DNA from: Desmodesmus armatus
Taxonomy: Eukaryota; Chlorophyta; Chlorophyceae; Sphaeropleales; Scenedesmaceae
Reading direction: 5' to 3'
Length of the DNA stretch: 64,000 bases
Assembly (NCBI GenBank): GCA_007449985.2
Contig: VIIQ02000033.1
Location: 496,001-560,000 of the forward strand
This document shows positions 1 to 12,066 of this stretch, one piece after another (position 1 is the stretch's first letter; each line of letters starts with the position of its first letter). A program made the position numbers and the translations under genes. Under the pieces are notes generated by a model. It was not told the DNA's origin. It ran no database searches and was given only the letters and a program-made list of their open reading frames with translations.

Positions 1-180
1 GTCTTTCCCAACAGCAGCTGTGGGTGCAAGAAACCCTTGCCTTTTAGGCAGCCGGCACGCAGTACTCTACTCCTGTCTTTTCCCAACAGCAGCTCTGGGT
101 GCGAAACACCCTTGCCTTTCAGGCAGCCGGCACGCAGTACTCTACTCCTGTCTTTCCCAACAGCAGCTCTGGGTGCGAGA
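1..180. repeat. 74-75 bp tandem repeat, about 2.4 copies
   Basis: Copies begin at about 1, 75 and 150, each opening with GTCTTTCCCAACAGCAG and ending TACTCTACTCCT. The third copy breaks off near 180. The rest of the stretch to 382 is pyrimidine-rich with no recognisable coding segment, so 1-382 is read as intron of the TTM gene that enters from the left edge. Confidence 0.8.
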
Positions 181-382
181 ATGCAGTGGTGGCACCACTG
201 GAGTTGAACCCCTGCCCTCACCCCCTTGCAAAATCCACCCACCACCACTGCTGCGCCCCCCACCTCTGCTCCCTCCTGCTTTCACCTCATGAATGCTCTC
301 CCCCTTGTCGCCCCCTGTTTGCTGCCCCGCGCCCCCCCCCCTGCTTGCTTCCCTCCCCATCGCCCCCTGTTTGTGTGTTCAG

Positions 383-482
383 TTTCAACCCCTTCACTGG
401 CTTCATGAATGCCACACACATCTTGAAGGCCCCTCGGGACAAGAGCCTCTCGCAGCAGGCAGTGGTGGCCGTTCTGGGGGTA

Positions 483-514
<32 letters not shown>

Positions 515-3500
515 CAAAGGGGCTAAGGGTCGGGTGCAGAGTGTGTTGTGAGCCTGCGGTGGCATTGTTGGGGGTAAGTCAGGCGGGGAAAGGGCGTCTT
601 TCCCCGCCTGGCTTGCCAGGTGCAGTGTGCGGTTTGAGCTGCCTTGATGGCCTGAAGGTCCCTCGGGACAAGAGCCTCTCACAGCAGGCAGTGGTGGCAG
701 TGCTGGGGGTGAGTGGAGGCAAGCAATTGGGGTGGAAGGGTCTGGTGCAGAGTGCGGTTTGAGCCTGCGGTGGCCTGGGGGTAGAGGGGAACAAGCAAGT
801 CGGGGGAAGGGCCAGGTGCAGGTTGCGGTTGGATCCTGCCCCTGCAAGGCCATGCCACAGCTTGTCACAGTGAGGCATGGAAAAATGCCTAACCCTGACA
901 AGCTGTGGCATGGCCTTGCAGGAGCAGGATCAAAGCGTGTACGTTTGCTATACGTTCAGAAACCGGGCCTTGCCAAGCACGCTGCAACATGTCCGAAAGC
1001 GTATATGTCTAATGTGTACACGGCCCATTCTCTCGTCCATCCCCTCCCCCCCCCCTACACACACAACCTGTTCACCGCCAGGGAACGCCCTTGATTTCCG
1101 TACTTGCGTCATTGTTTGACTGTCCTTGTAGCATGGATCCTAGTGAGCATGCATGAGTACGCATGCACTCCCTCTGCTAACACACTGCAGGAGGGTGCCC
1201 TGACCAAGACCGAGGCTGAGATGTGTGACATCCACCTGCTGCCCCCCAACGAGGACCCTGAGACCTGCGCCAGCTGGCTGCGCATGCGCAACAGGGACGG
1301 GCGCTACACACTCATGTTTGAGGAGTGGGTCACAGAGGGAGACTTCATCATCAGCCCAAGGTAACCATCTGTTGTGTGCCGGGAGCATCTGTTGTGTTGA
1401 CGATGATGCAGGAGGAGTGTGGGGCTGAGACGTGATGATGGCCGCTTCACATGCATGCGGTCCACCCAACGTGTTGCAAAAAAACATGTTCTCTGCAAAT
1501 GACTGTGCTGTGCATCAGGGAAGAGCTCACATGTTCATGGCAACACAACCTTCTTTTTCTTCCCCACGCAGGATCCAGTTTGAGGTCAGTGTGCGTGTGC
1601 TGGGTGGTCTGATGGCCTTGGGCTATGAGATTGGCACCGTGATGCGCCGCACCAGCACACTCATGACATCCAGCTCAGGGGACCTGACAGTCAAGTTTGA
1701 TGACGTCGAGCACCTGGGCAAATATGTGCAGGTGGGAATGGTGCTTGTGTTGTGAGGGTGGTGTACTGCTGTAATGTTATTGCTGGGACACTGCGTATGT
1801 GTGCAGCGCCAATTTCTCGATGTTACTTGTGATAGCTTGTGCTGGGGTTAAGTACATATGTACATATGCATGCTGGGGTACACTCATGACATCCAGCTCA
1901 GGGGACCTCACCGTCAAGTTTGATGACGTCGAGCACCTGGGCAAATATGTGCAGGTGGGAATGGGGGCTTTTCGGGCAGGTAGGAATGCAGGCTTGGCGT
2001 AGTTTGGCGCTGGGGCGCACGCATATGCATATGCATGTTGGGGGTGCATGTGTACGTACCCGGGGCCTGACAGTGCTGTTGGTGTCGTGGATCACCTGGG
2101 TAGGGTTATGTAGGTCAGCATGGACGTTGGGGCTGCTTATTGACAAAGTGCGTACTGACATACCAGGCAAGCAATTGGTTCAGGCCAAGGGGTTGAACCA
2201 CTCAGCATTGGCACATGTGTTGATGGCAATTCGTTTGGCAAAAAAATCATGCATTTGTGAACTTTTTTGAATTGGGTGCTATTGCAGGTTCAAGGCAAGG
2301 ACCGTGACAGGGTGGCGGCTGTGGCCAAGGCTTTGGAGCTTTCCGATTACATCCCACGCAGCTACATCGAGCAGGTGGGTAGCTGACCATCTGTAAGGGC
2401 CTGATATCCGGGGATATCACTGCTTCTTTGAATGCTGGCTCGTTTTGTAGGGGGTAAGTGGCCGTCCGATGCCCCAGACACCCGTGTGTTTTAGTTGGTG
2501 GTCAGGTCCCGAGCACGTTTGATCAGCTCTGTTTCAAGTGCTATACTGATGTGCCTCTGCTCTTCATTTGTGCGTCACAGGTCCAACTATCCAAGCTGAC
2601 AACAGACTTCCAAACGCTGACCGACGACATGCGCAAGCGCTTCTCCGTCGACGGGCGGTCCGTGCTCGACGAGATCTACGGTTCGAGCCCCGTCGCCAGC
2701 ACTTTTCTGAGCCCACAAAAGGGCTTCCACCCGGGCAGCCGCTCATCAGGCGGTGCAGCAGGCAGGGGCACTGCAGGGGGGAGGTATGGTGACCGGCACA
2801 ACTCAGGGGGGGCTGGGGGAGGGCCCGGGGGGTCCGGCTACCCGCCGCCGTTCCCTGGTGGCGAGTTTGATTCCCCCGGTAGGGACCTCTCCCTTCTGTC
2901 GACCTCTGCACCTGTCCGTGGCTCCTCCCCCATCACTATCAACCAGCACCGAAGCAAAGCAGTGGCTGGGATCGCTGGGGTAGTGGGTGCTTCAGACAGG
3001 GGGGTGGGTGGCAGCAGCAGCAGCAGCCTGGGTGCCACTCGGGCAGCAACAGCAGCAGTAGGGTCCCCTGGCGTGCCTCAGAGCCCAAGCAGCAGTGTAG
3101 CAGCAGCAGCAGGCAGCACATTGGGGCCTAGCAGCGTCCTCAGCAGCGAAGGCAATGGCAGCATACCCGGGAGTGTGGACAGCGCCTCTGGGGCAGCAGC
3201 ACTGCAGCAGCGGGCGGCAGCTGCGGCGGCTGTAGCTGCCGCCGGCAGCGGCGGCGGCTTCAGTGGCGGCAGCACTGGCGGCGGCAGTCACGCCTCAGGC
3301 AAAGGCGTGAACGGGCTGTTGGGGCAGCAGCTGCGCAACAGCAGCAGGGCTGGCAGCAATAACAGCCTCCAGGGGATGGAGGGCACAGGGGCAGCAGCAG
3401 CGGCAGAGCAGCCGTCACGGCTGTCGGGCCCGGGGGGTGAGGGGTGGGACCCTGCCAGCCTGGCACTGCTGCGGCGGCTGCAGGAGGAGATGGGTATTGT

Positions 3501-4157
3501 GGCGGAGGGCTTCAAGCGGCACTCAGGTAATACTGCCGGGGTTGCTGTTGCATGGTTTGCATGGCTGACATGGTTCACTGGATTCGCATGCAGCTGGCAG
3601 TTTCTGTTCCATGGCCCTTGCTTTTGTTTTTGTCAGTTGACAGTGATAGTGTGACATGGCCTTGGGGCGAGGGCCCTCACAGTGCACCAACACAAGTGCA
3701 CGCAACAACAGTTCAACTGCTCTTCGATGCCTCCTTTTTGTAGCTCTGTGCGCCCAGGTGGCAAGGAGTTGTTCCTCGCTCATTCCTGCCATCGCGGTGT
3801 TTGCATTGTCACCGTTTTCGCACAGGGATGCAGCTGCACCTGGATGCACTCACTCACCAGTACAAGCACCTGAACGAATCCATGGCGGCCCTTTCTGCAG
3901 CAACCAAGACCTTAACAGAGTGTGTGCAGCAGCTGCAGGCGGCAGGCAGCAGCCAGACACCCCAGCAACGGTTCACAGCTACTGCTGCGGAAGGCGGGGC
4001 AGGGCCGCAGCTGAACGGTGTAGTCCGGTGGGTGAATGGGAGTCTACAGGGGAAGGAGGCTACTGTCGGGTCTGCTGTGCTGATTAGCCTAGGGGCAGTG
4101 GCAGGGGGGATGGCTGCGGCTGTTGCCATGCTGCTGCTTCGCAGCAGGCAGCAGTAG
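383..4157 (+). CDS. TTM1/TTM2-type protein (CYTH domain, tail-anchored), 3' part
   Basis: Visible exons are 383-479, 1191-1360, 1572-1731, 2288-2374, 2581-3526 and 3826-4157 (TAG); phases agree throughout, giving 596 visible residues. The first residues (FNPFTGF...THILK), then LLPPNEDPETCASWLRMRN, LMFEEWV, FEVSVRVLGGLMALGY and VQGKDR...SYIEQVQL follow plant triphosphate tunnel metalloenzymes TTM1/TTM2. In that family an N-terminal uridine-kinase-like P-loop domain precedes a CYTH domain, and the proteins act as pyrophosphatases at the mitochondrial outer membrane. The P-loop domain would lie left of the window. After the CYTH part comes a long Gly/Ser/Ala low-complexity stretch (exon 5), a helical segment (MQLHLDALTHQYKHLN...), and a C-terminal hydrophobic segment followed by RSRQQ, a typical tail anchor. 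Two partial exon copies lie in its introns. The family call is firm; enzyme activity and location are inferred. Confidence 0.88.
423..716 (+). repeat. Tandem copy of TTM exon 3' end and donor, period about 229 bp
   Basis: Bases 652-716 repeat 423-485, the last part of the first visible exon (K-PRDKSLSQQAVVAVLG) plus its splice donor (GTAAGT in the original, GTGAGT in the copy). Intron sequence after the exon (GTGCAGAGTG...GAGCCTGCGGTGG) is also repeated. The original donor is followed by (GT)n and 17 G at 498-514. Confidence 0.85.
832..931. other. 47-bp-arm inverted repeat (hairpin) in TTM intron
   Basis: The left arm 832-878 and right arm 885-931 are reverse complements at about 43 of 47 positions, separated by a 6-nt loop (GGAAAA). 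Outer ends are GATCCTGC / GCAGGATC. It could be a small foldback (MITE-like) element or a small-RNA precursor; nothing else here distinguishes these. Confidence 0.85.
1880..1965 (+). repeat. Partial copy of the third visible TTM exon in the following intron
   Basis: It repeats 1657-1741 (ACACTCATGACATCC... to ...AAATATGTGCAG followed by GTGGGAATGG) at a distance of 223 bp with very few changes. It carries the exon end and donor but not the original acceptor. Confidence 0.9.
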
Positions 4158-5762
4158 TACCAGCTGCGTTCTGGTTGCAGGTTCTGGTTGCGCAACCACC
4201 TGCGTGCACTGGTTGCAGCGTAGCAGGTCGCAGGTGTGCCTGGAAGGCTGTGCTGCAGCACTGCAGGTGGTGACATTATCAAGGTGATCCACACCTGATG
4301 TGTACTTCATGTTCTAGGGTGTGGGTGTACACCAACGATGCAGATGGAGTTCCTGGGTCAGGCATGTAGTCGGGATTGTCAGCGGTGTTGCGTCGCTGGT
4401 TGTGTGGTGCTAGGGTTGTAATCGAGGGTTGTGCCATCAGCATCAGGTGCGGGCATCACAGCAATGTTGGCAGCACTTAGCTGCAGGGCTGATGAGTGTC
4501 CTGGAGGCAGCTGGTTTGAGGCAGCCATGTCTGCAAGTAGCATGTTTCATTGTCATGCAGCTGTTCATTCGGTTGGTTGTATTCAATTGTGACAGCATCC
4601 CATTGTTCACTGGGCATCAGTGGTATGGGTATGTGTGTGTGGGAGGGGGATAAGCTACTGCTGTGATGCTTGCAGGTGCTGTTGTGTTGGCTGTTGGCTG
4701 TCTTGAGGTTGACTTTACGTGCTGGTTGACAGTTGTGTCAAGCAGGCTAGCACCTGGTTCAGTGCTGCAGTTGCAGTTGGGTTGCAGCTGTGAAGCTGCA
4801 TGCAGGGTATGCAACATATGCACCCATGCATTGTGGGTGCTGAAGCTTGACGCAGGGTTCTGAGGGTGCTTGATGCAAGATTTGCCATTCATCCCTGCAT
4901 TGTGGAATTGGGGTGGCAGGAGCCCTGGTGACACGTTTTTTGCTGGCTGCTGTAAATCGGCAGTGCATTGCTCTTGGGGCTTGCTTAGCACGTCTGATTT
5001 GCTTCTGTCCCTGTCTCAGACAGGCACTGCCTGTGGCGTCTAATGTAGCGGACCCTTACTTCCGCAACATGGCTCGGGCTTGTCGACTTCATCAGGCTCC
5101 CTGCAGCTTGTTTGGTTCTGCTAGTTGCAGCCAGTCCAGGACAGCAAACCTGTTGCTCATGATCCATTGTCATGTGTCACAACACAGGTTTGATCCATGC
5201 ACAATCCTCATTGAACAATCCTAATGGAACAATCTAGGTCAGAAACCAAATGCAGGCTGTCATGCTCATGCATGCAGTGTGCATGTGGGTGTCGTCAACT
5301 CACACAGCCTGTCAGCTGGTGGCGATCAATCCGTAGACAAATAACTAAGGCATTTGCACATATGAGTTGCAAGGGCACTGCCGGCTGCAGGAACTGCCAC
5401 TACGTAGTACTGCAGTATATATATGCCTGCAGCATGAGGATGAGGATGCAATGCATGTATGCCAAATGATGCATGTGTGTGTCTTCTGTACTACACCAAT
5501 ATCGAGAGAGGGCTCCCTGGCTGCACCCTGCACAGAACCAGGATCCCGGCCGCAACAACAACACCTACAGGTACATGCACAGTCGCTCGCAAGCCTAGTC
5601 TAACACTGACACAAAATTTTGCTGGCTGCTGGAGGGTTGCAGAGGCAAACCGAGACAGCACGCCAACGCGGCAAGGCAAGCCCCTAGGGGTGTCAACACA
5701 ACAGCAAATGTATAACAACGACAACTAAACACAGTGTCAAGGAAATGAGGATTCGTTGACAT
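4158..5762. other. Convergent intergenic region, no gene seen
   Basis: It lies between the 3' ends of the TTM gene (+) and the membrane mosaic gene (-). It should hold both 3' UTRs. No exon-like segment with splice sites and no RNA gene was recognised. Confidence 0.5.
4417..4421 (+). promoter_or_regulatory. Putative polyadenylation signal TGTAA
   Basis: TGTAA, the usual green-algal polyadenylation signal, lies 260 nt after the TTM stop codon. Confidence 0.45.
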
Positions 5763-8700
5763 CTAGCTCTGCAGCGTGTAGTGCCCAATGCACGAACGAC
5801 TGCAGGCTGATGAGTTGCACGCCAAAAGGAGCGCGTAAACTTCGTTCACGGAGTGGCGACCAGACAGCTCGACGTCAACCGACAGGCTGTTGGCGGGAAT
5901 GTCAGGCTTGAACGCCACGCTTTGTGGCTGGCGGAGCAGCTCGTTGAAATGCTCATCCGCGGAAAGGTACAGCTTGTAGAACGTCGGGCTCAGTGGCGTG
6001 TGTGCCCGTCCTCCTGGCAGCTGCCACGACAGCGTGACGACCTGCTTGCCGGTCGCAGCAGCAGCGGGGGCTGCAGCCAGGAGTGGCTGTAGCACAGGGC
6101 GCTCAGGAGCATCGAGTGACACCAGCAGCGGCCACATGCTGCTGCTGTCAGGCATCGAAGCAGCCCATGGCTTGAACTTGCCAGGAACGCCTGTTGCTGC
6201 AGCAGCATGACTAACCACTGCCATGCCCGGACTGAGCAGCTTGCGGTGAATGCCCAGGAGGGTTACGTAATCAGTCCGGTCGTCAAGGGCGCTGCTGAAC
6301 AGCCAGCTGCCGTGCTCATCGGCACCCGCGCCTGACTTCTCAAAGGTCTTGCTTTGCAGCTTGCTGACATGGACGGTTGACTTTGCTTGTGGGCCGCGCA
6401 CGCCTGCGGCACAACACACACATGAAGTCATGTCAGCAGGCAGGTCCTTTCGAGCAGTCACTGCCAGGCAAGCCGTTGCTACTTGGCGCAAGGGGTGCTG
6501 CTTTATCCAGGCCGCAGAAAGGCGGCAGCGGTGTTTTGAGAGGAGACTCTTCGCATGCTATCGAGTGTGTTTCACTAGCAGGTTCAACGCTTCGCAGATC
6601 CCCCAGTCGCCCCACCATCACAACATTGCCACTCACCAACAACTGCGCTGCTGCCCAAAGCCTGCTCAGTCCCGTACAGATCTCTGTACACGTAGCCCAC
6701 TGTGCCGTTGGCAAACAGCCAAGCCTGGAAGGTTCCGATGGGCAGCTTGCTTGCGGGTGTCATGACATTTGTCCACTGGATTACGTAAGCCCCCTTCTTT
6801 ACGTCATGATGGGTGAGGACTTGGTCAGTCACGAGGTCGTCTGCGAGCGGCAGGAGGGAGGACAGGCATGCAGGACAGCCTTGCTGAGTCAGCACAGGCA
6901 CCCGGAGCTTCACCACCAAATTTACCTGGGCCTTGTGGCGTTTTGTATGCATTGTGGTGTTTTGGCCGCTGTTCCGTGCATCCTGGCAGTAGGTGAGATG
7001 TGTGCACAACAGGTGGCAGGACAGGCCTTCCAACCTGGGGAAAGCCCCAGATTGGATCCTCACACTTTGGGACTTGCTGCTGTGGCAAGGTGCAGGCACC
7101 CTACACATGACTGACTGGACTGCCTGACAAAGTTTTCACGCTTGACTGATTGAGTGATTGCGTGTTGCTCTTCAAAAGAGGGCAGCAGCACTCGCTGCAT
7201 ACGAGCTGACAACACAAGTCCAGGCTTGCCGCAGACCCACACTATTTCATCGCGTGGACAATCAGTAAAGCAACGAAGGCAAACATAAAGTACACTCACC
7301 CCAGAAAGGAGCCAGTACTGGCCCAGTCCCCAGGCAGGGTGCATTCGGCCAAGAGCCCTCCACATTGCAGGGCTCCTTGGCACCACTGCTGCCCAGTGAC
7401 ACCCAGCCATTGCTGGAGATAGTGGCAGTGCTGTAGCTGCCTCCGTACATCTTGACTGCAAACGGCAGTTTGACTGTCACTGCTGCATCGTCGGCTCTGG
7501 TGAGGCCGGGAACGGGAGTGCCTGGTGTTGAGGCACCTGCTGCTGTGCTGCAGTTGGCCAGGGCACTGTCGGAAAGGGACACTGCGATAAGTGACATTGC
7601 AGCAAGCAGCAGCGACAGACATTCATGCAGTAATTGGACGTTACACAGAACACTGACAGACATTCAACCAGTGAATGTGCTTGCAACTCAGTAGGTGTGC
7701 ACATCTTGCACATGGGCATGGCAACATCTTGCTCGCAGCGCATCTATCATTTGCCAAATTGGACTGCATTCAAATGGAATGCCTGCAGTTCAGCAAGATC
7801 AACTTACCAGACCCCAGCAGCAAAACCGTAGCAGGCGCTGGTGTTGGGTGCCCTGGCACGGAAACAGTGTAGTACACCTCGACCTCCGACCCAGGCTCCA
7901 GCTTGTCTTTGCCTTGCTTGTACAACAAGCGCGGGTGTGCGTTCTTCACCCCGTCCGCAGGCAGCACCACGACCGTGCCAATCGAGGGCTGTCCCACGAC
8001 GCTCAGCTCCACGTTCGAAGGATTTGCGCCCCTCAGGTCGTCGTTGTGAAGGACGTCGATCGTCACGTGCGCCTGGCCGGGGCTGATCCGAACGATATCG
8101 TCGCGGGGTGTGACCAACGCTGCGTCATTTTCGACACGACAAAACAAACAAACATCAGCAGATTTGAGATAGAGGTCAAGCGCGGATGCAAAGGCACACG
8201 CGTCGTGGCAAAAGCAAAGCAAGCACTGCTGTCTAAGAAAACATGCTGGTGAGCCTTGCTTGCAGTAATAGATGTGCCGTGCGCCCACCTGGCCTTGGCT
8301 TGGGGGGTGCAGCAGGTGTCTTGCCAGGCTTAGTAGGCTTTGTTGATGGTGTCGGAGGTTGAGGGATTGCAGGAACTGCAAGGGTTGGCGGATAGGGAGG
8401 CAATCCAAAACACAGTCACCGTCAGGCATGGGTCAATGTTTGGCATGAGGTTTCGTTTGGTGAAGGACATGCCTGCGCAGCTCACATTGCAGCGACTCAG
8501 ACCCTTCAACCATCCCTTTGGCCCTGCAACCCAACAATCACTTGTGATATCACGCAACGCTGCAGGTACCATCACCGTGTCCCACTTACACACCTGCTGG
8601 TTTTGTGGGTGCCTGGGGCTCAGATGGGACAACAGGCGGGGGCACTGCTGGTACTGCCGGTGTTGCTGGTGTCTCAGGAGTCTCAGGCTCTTGCTCATGC

Positions 8701-11415
8701 TGGTCAGGCTTCTTTGTGGGTTCCTGCAAAGGATGGTGAGATGTGCAATTTGTGGGTTCTGCAAGGAAGGGTGAGATGTCACAATGTATAGGAGGGCCAA
8801 CCCTATTGGCCACATGCTGGCGGTCTGAGCCGTTAGGTGCACTCCCCGTACCTTGTAGCTGATGTACTACTTGTACCTCAAACCTTAGCTTGTGTGGCAG
8901 CTTTCACGCACCCACCCACCTGTGGTTGAGGCTCCCCCTTGCCGGGTGTTGGCTCTGCCGGCCTGGTAGGCTCCTGCGGTGCAGGGGGCTCTACCCCTGG
9001 CCCTGGTTTCACCTCATCCCCCTCCCCACTTGGCACTTCCTCCTGAGGCTGTTGCTGGGGTTCTGGCTCTTCAGGGGTAGGGTTTAGGCCCCCGGAGTGA
9101 CCCCACTGCTCGGGGGTTGTTCTTCGACACTAGGGATGAACCCTGGAGGCGGCTTAGCAGCGCACTTGCCCAACTGACAGCTTAGGGGTGAGAGGCACAC
9201 TCTGTTGCAGCTGCCGCAGTGGTTATCATCTGAGAAGAACCCGAGCACGTTTGCCTCGCAGCCGTTGACCGGATTGCCGTCGCAGTCCTCCCACCCTGGT
9301 GCACATGCAACTGCACGGCAGATGCCCTCCACACAAGCTGACTCAGCTGCGTTGGGAAGACCACAGGGCTCGCTGCACTTGGGCTGCTCCTGCTGCTGTT
9401 GCGGCTCGTCACTCCCGCTTCCAGTAGTGCCGGGTTCAAATCCTGGCATCTGCGTCTGTGTTTGGCTGTCATCGCTTCCAGAGTGCTGACGGCCCTCTGG
9501 CCGATCCACTGGAAAGTCAGGGAGGAGCTCCGGTAGATAGTCAGGCAAGACAGGGAGTCTCATTGTTTGGCTCTCTGTCACTGTGCCTGTCAGAGGGTCC
9601 AGCTCAGTTCTAGTGACCACTGTAGACCCCTTGTAGCCCTTCCTGCCTGGGGAGGGTGCTACAGGTCCCAACAAGTCATCGTAAACTATCTGGCTAGATA
9701 TGATCTCAACGTTGAGCTGCTGTACTGAGGTTGTCCTGCAGGACGAGCTTGTGACCAACAGAGCGGAGAACTGAGCCTGGAGGACTTCAGGAACCAGCTG
9801 GCCTGCTAAGGCAGCGCCTGCTTTGCTGACTTGCTGCACCCAGCTCACATGGCTGCTGATAACTGGGACCTTATCCAAGTGCTCTCTGCGCTTTGCCTCA
9901 AGCTCGACAGAGATCACGAGAGGCTTGGGGCTGCTGCTGCTGGTGCCGCTGAGGTAGTCACTGCTGCCGTAGTGACTAGTGTCACTCGCGTCATTGCTGC
10001 CGCTGCTGACGCGGCTGGTGAGTTTGTACGCCTGCGCCTGCTGCTGCTGTCCTGCGAGCCGCCGGCGGCTGGTCGGCGGCTGGGTGCCGGCAGCTGCGGC
10101 GGCTGCGGCGGCTGGCTTGCCGGTGAGGAAGGTTTCGGCGGGAACTGGGTAGCTGAAGTTGTTGCACTGGAGCTCTGTCACTACAACTTCGTCTACTTGG
10201 TACTGCGCCATCTTGCGGGTGTGGGCTGCTTCCAAACGGTCGACAAACTTTTCCAGCTCCTGCAGCGGAAGCAACAGACAATCACACATGGTGAAGTTTG
10301 ATGTTGAGCAGTGTTTTGTGAGCAATCTGTGTTTGTGTGAAAGTTTTGTAGCATGGCTGCATCTGCTTTACATGTTTCCTATCATGTCTGGTTTTGCAAT
10401 CTGCATACCCGTGTTGTTTTTATGACGGTTTATCAACCACAGGCAGATACAAACACTATGTTGCGGCACCACCGGGGGTGGGTTTCGTTGGATTGTCGTC
10501 CCTTGTCCTTCCGCTGCACCCCTTCGTTCCTGCCGTCCGTTTGCAGCGTAGCTGCTTGATCACGGTGTAACACTTCTTCACCCACTGAACAGCCAGGCTG
10601 TCCAACTGCTATAGCCACCCACAGCTGGCAAACATGTCAGCTGCCTTGTTGGAAAACGTACCTGCTCGTCTCCAAACAGCGCATCACACGTCAGGGTGCG
10701 TCCTGGTGGCATGTCAACCTCGACAGTAGCAGCAAAGGGTACTGTGAGCGTGACTGTGGAGGCCTGACTGCTGGGGCCGCCTGCTCCTGGACCCAACTGG
10801 ACAGCAGGGTGGTGCTGCTTCTGCTTTGACACTCCTGCAGTATACACACCACATGGTGTTGAAAATATGTTTGTTATCCCATACTGTTCGCTCGCTCAGC
10901 TGTCTTTGGTGCAGTGATGGCTGCTGTCAAGGGGTTGGTGTGCTAGCACAACAAACTGCAGCTGCAGCCAACGAGGGGTGGCCAGAGCTAAGCTAAACAA
11001 GAATAACAGTGTTTTGTATTGAAAAAAACTGGATAAAACAGCAAATTTGCATTGTGTTGGTCCCAGGTCACGTAGATGGTTTCCCGCGCGCACCAACAGA
11101 GACGCCAATGATGACAGCTGCTGCCGCAATTGCCACTATCACCAGCGCAATACACCAGCAGCTACATCTTCGTTTCTTCTGCTCCGGCTGTGGACGTTCT
11201 GCTTCGAGACCGCGGCCACGCAAGACAGCAGCAACATGTAGAGGTACATGCTTGCTGCTGCTGCTGCCCCCCTTCTGTAGCTGCGAGTTGTCTTCTCCGT
11301 CAATGTATATGTCACAGCAAATAGAGCCATTCTCGTCTTCTTCAGCCCGTGAGAGCTGGGACGACGAAGCTGCCGAAGCAGCAGAGGGGTACGTTCTTAT
11401 GAAACTATGCATCAT
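5763..11415 (-). CDS. Membrane-anchored extracellular mosaic protein (Cys-rich, Ig/cadherin-like and FWDDL modules)
   Basis: Exons in order: 11415-11094, 10834-10662, 10259-8920, 8723-8594, 8375-8289, 8119-7808, 7581-7300, 6840-6637, 6403-5763 (TAG), about 1163 residues. ATG at 11415 is the first in the open frame. About 85 N-terminal residues precede a basic patch (KKRR) and a hydrophobic segment (87-106), so it looks like a type II signal anchor. Exon 3 holds a Cys-rich module (CAPGWEDCDGNPVNGCEAN...NHCGSCNRVC), a pattern I know from myxobacterial and algal extracellular proteins. Exons 4-5 are Pro/Thr-rich. Exon 6 is an Ig/cadherin-like module (DDIV...IDVLHNDDL). Exons 7-8 form a module with SSNGWVSLG...APFW/DDLV...VIQWTNV, common in bacterial surface proteins. 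Exon 9 is unrecognised. A one-base shift is needed at the G run 9089-9093. The exon 1 donor is the least certain boundary. It probably acts at the cell surface; the function is unknown. Confidence 0.7.
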
Positions 11416-12066
11416 GTCTACCCCATTCACCCCCAAATTTTTAAATGACTGCTCTGCGCTGCGTGCAGCCCAATTCACAGGTCACACTTGTAGTGCGTTA
11501 GTCATCGGCGGCTCTGCGCTCGTCTTGATGTACGTAGAAGCAGTGTGCAAAGCTCAATGTTGCACTTTTGGTGTCTTTCAGGTTCGGCGGTCGCTGCTGC
11601 AGCGGGCAGATCTGTCTGGAGGAGGGCAGCCAGCACTAGCCTTGCAAGCTGCACTTGGCATGCAATGAAGTAGACCTACAGATGCAGACATATCATACAG
11701 GCATACTGGTTGCAGTACAATGCGAATTATCACGTAGCAGCTGCAACAACACTGCTGCTGAAGGGGATCATGTGGACCGCGCAGAAGTGCTGGCGCTAGC
11801 AGATCTTCACAATCACGAGCCGTCTGAACCCACACTGGTCAATGCTTGCTAGTGCAACATTGACTGGTGCAACAACTGCTTGTTGTTTGCAGTGCCTTGA
11901 AACAGCAGTGCTCATGTAGTGCCCTGAACTCAACGGCACCTCCGATCCGATAGTTGATTACACCTCGTGAAAAGACTCATGTTGTGAGAGCATCCCGTCA
12001 AAACAATATCCGCCACAGTTACAGCAAGGTCCGTCAAAATAGTCAGCAGCAGTTTGACACCAGCTC
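11416..12066. other. Intergenic region between tandem minus-strand genes
   Basis: It holds the 3' UTR of allantoinase and the 5' region of the membrane mosaic gene. The frame of exon 1 stays open upstream of 11415 to about 11478 but contains no earlier ATG. No other gene seen. Confidence 0.5.
12019..12023 (-). promoter_or_regulatory. Putative polyadenylation signal TGTAA (allantoinase)
   Basis: TTACA on the plus strand reads TGTAA on the minus strand, 44 nt after the allantoinase stop. Confidence 0.55.

Noticed and set aside
1104..1190. Upstream extension of the TTM exon beginning 1191
   Set aside because: The open frame continues upstream but the family alignment and the CTGCAG acceptor place the exon start at 1191 in phase 0.
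9420..9445. tRNA T-arm-like sequence (GCCGGGTTCAAATCCTGGC)
   Set aside because: No acceptor stem, anticodon arm or D-arm around it, and it lies within a coding exon of the mosaic gene.
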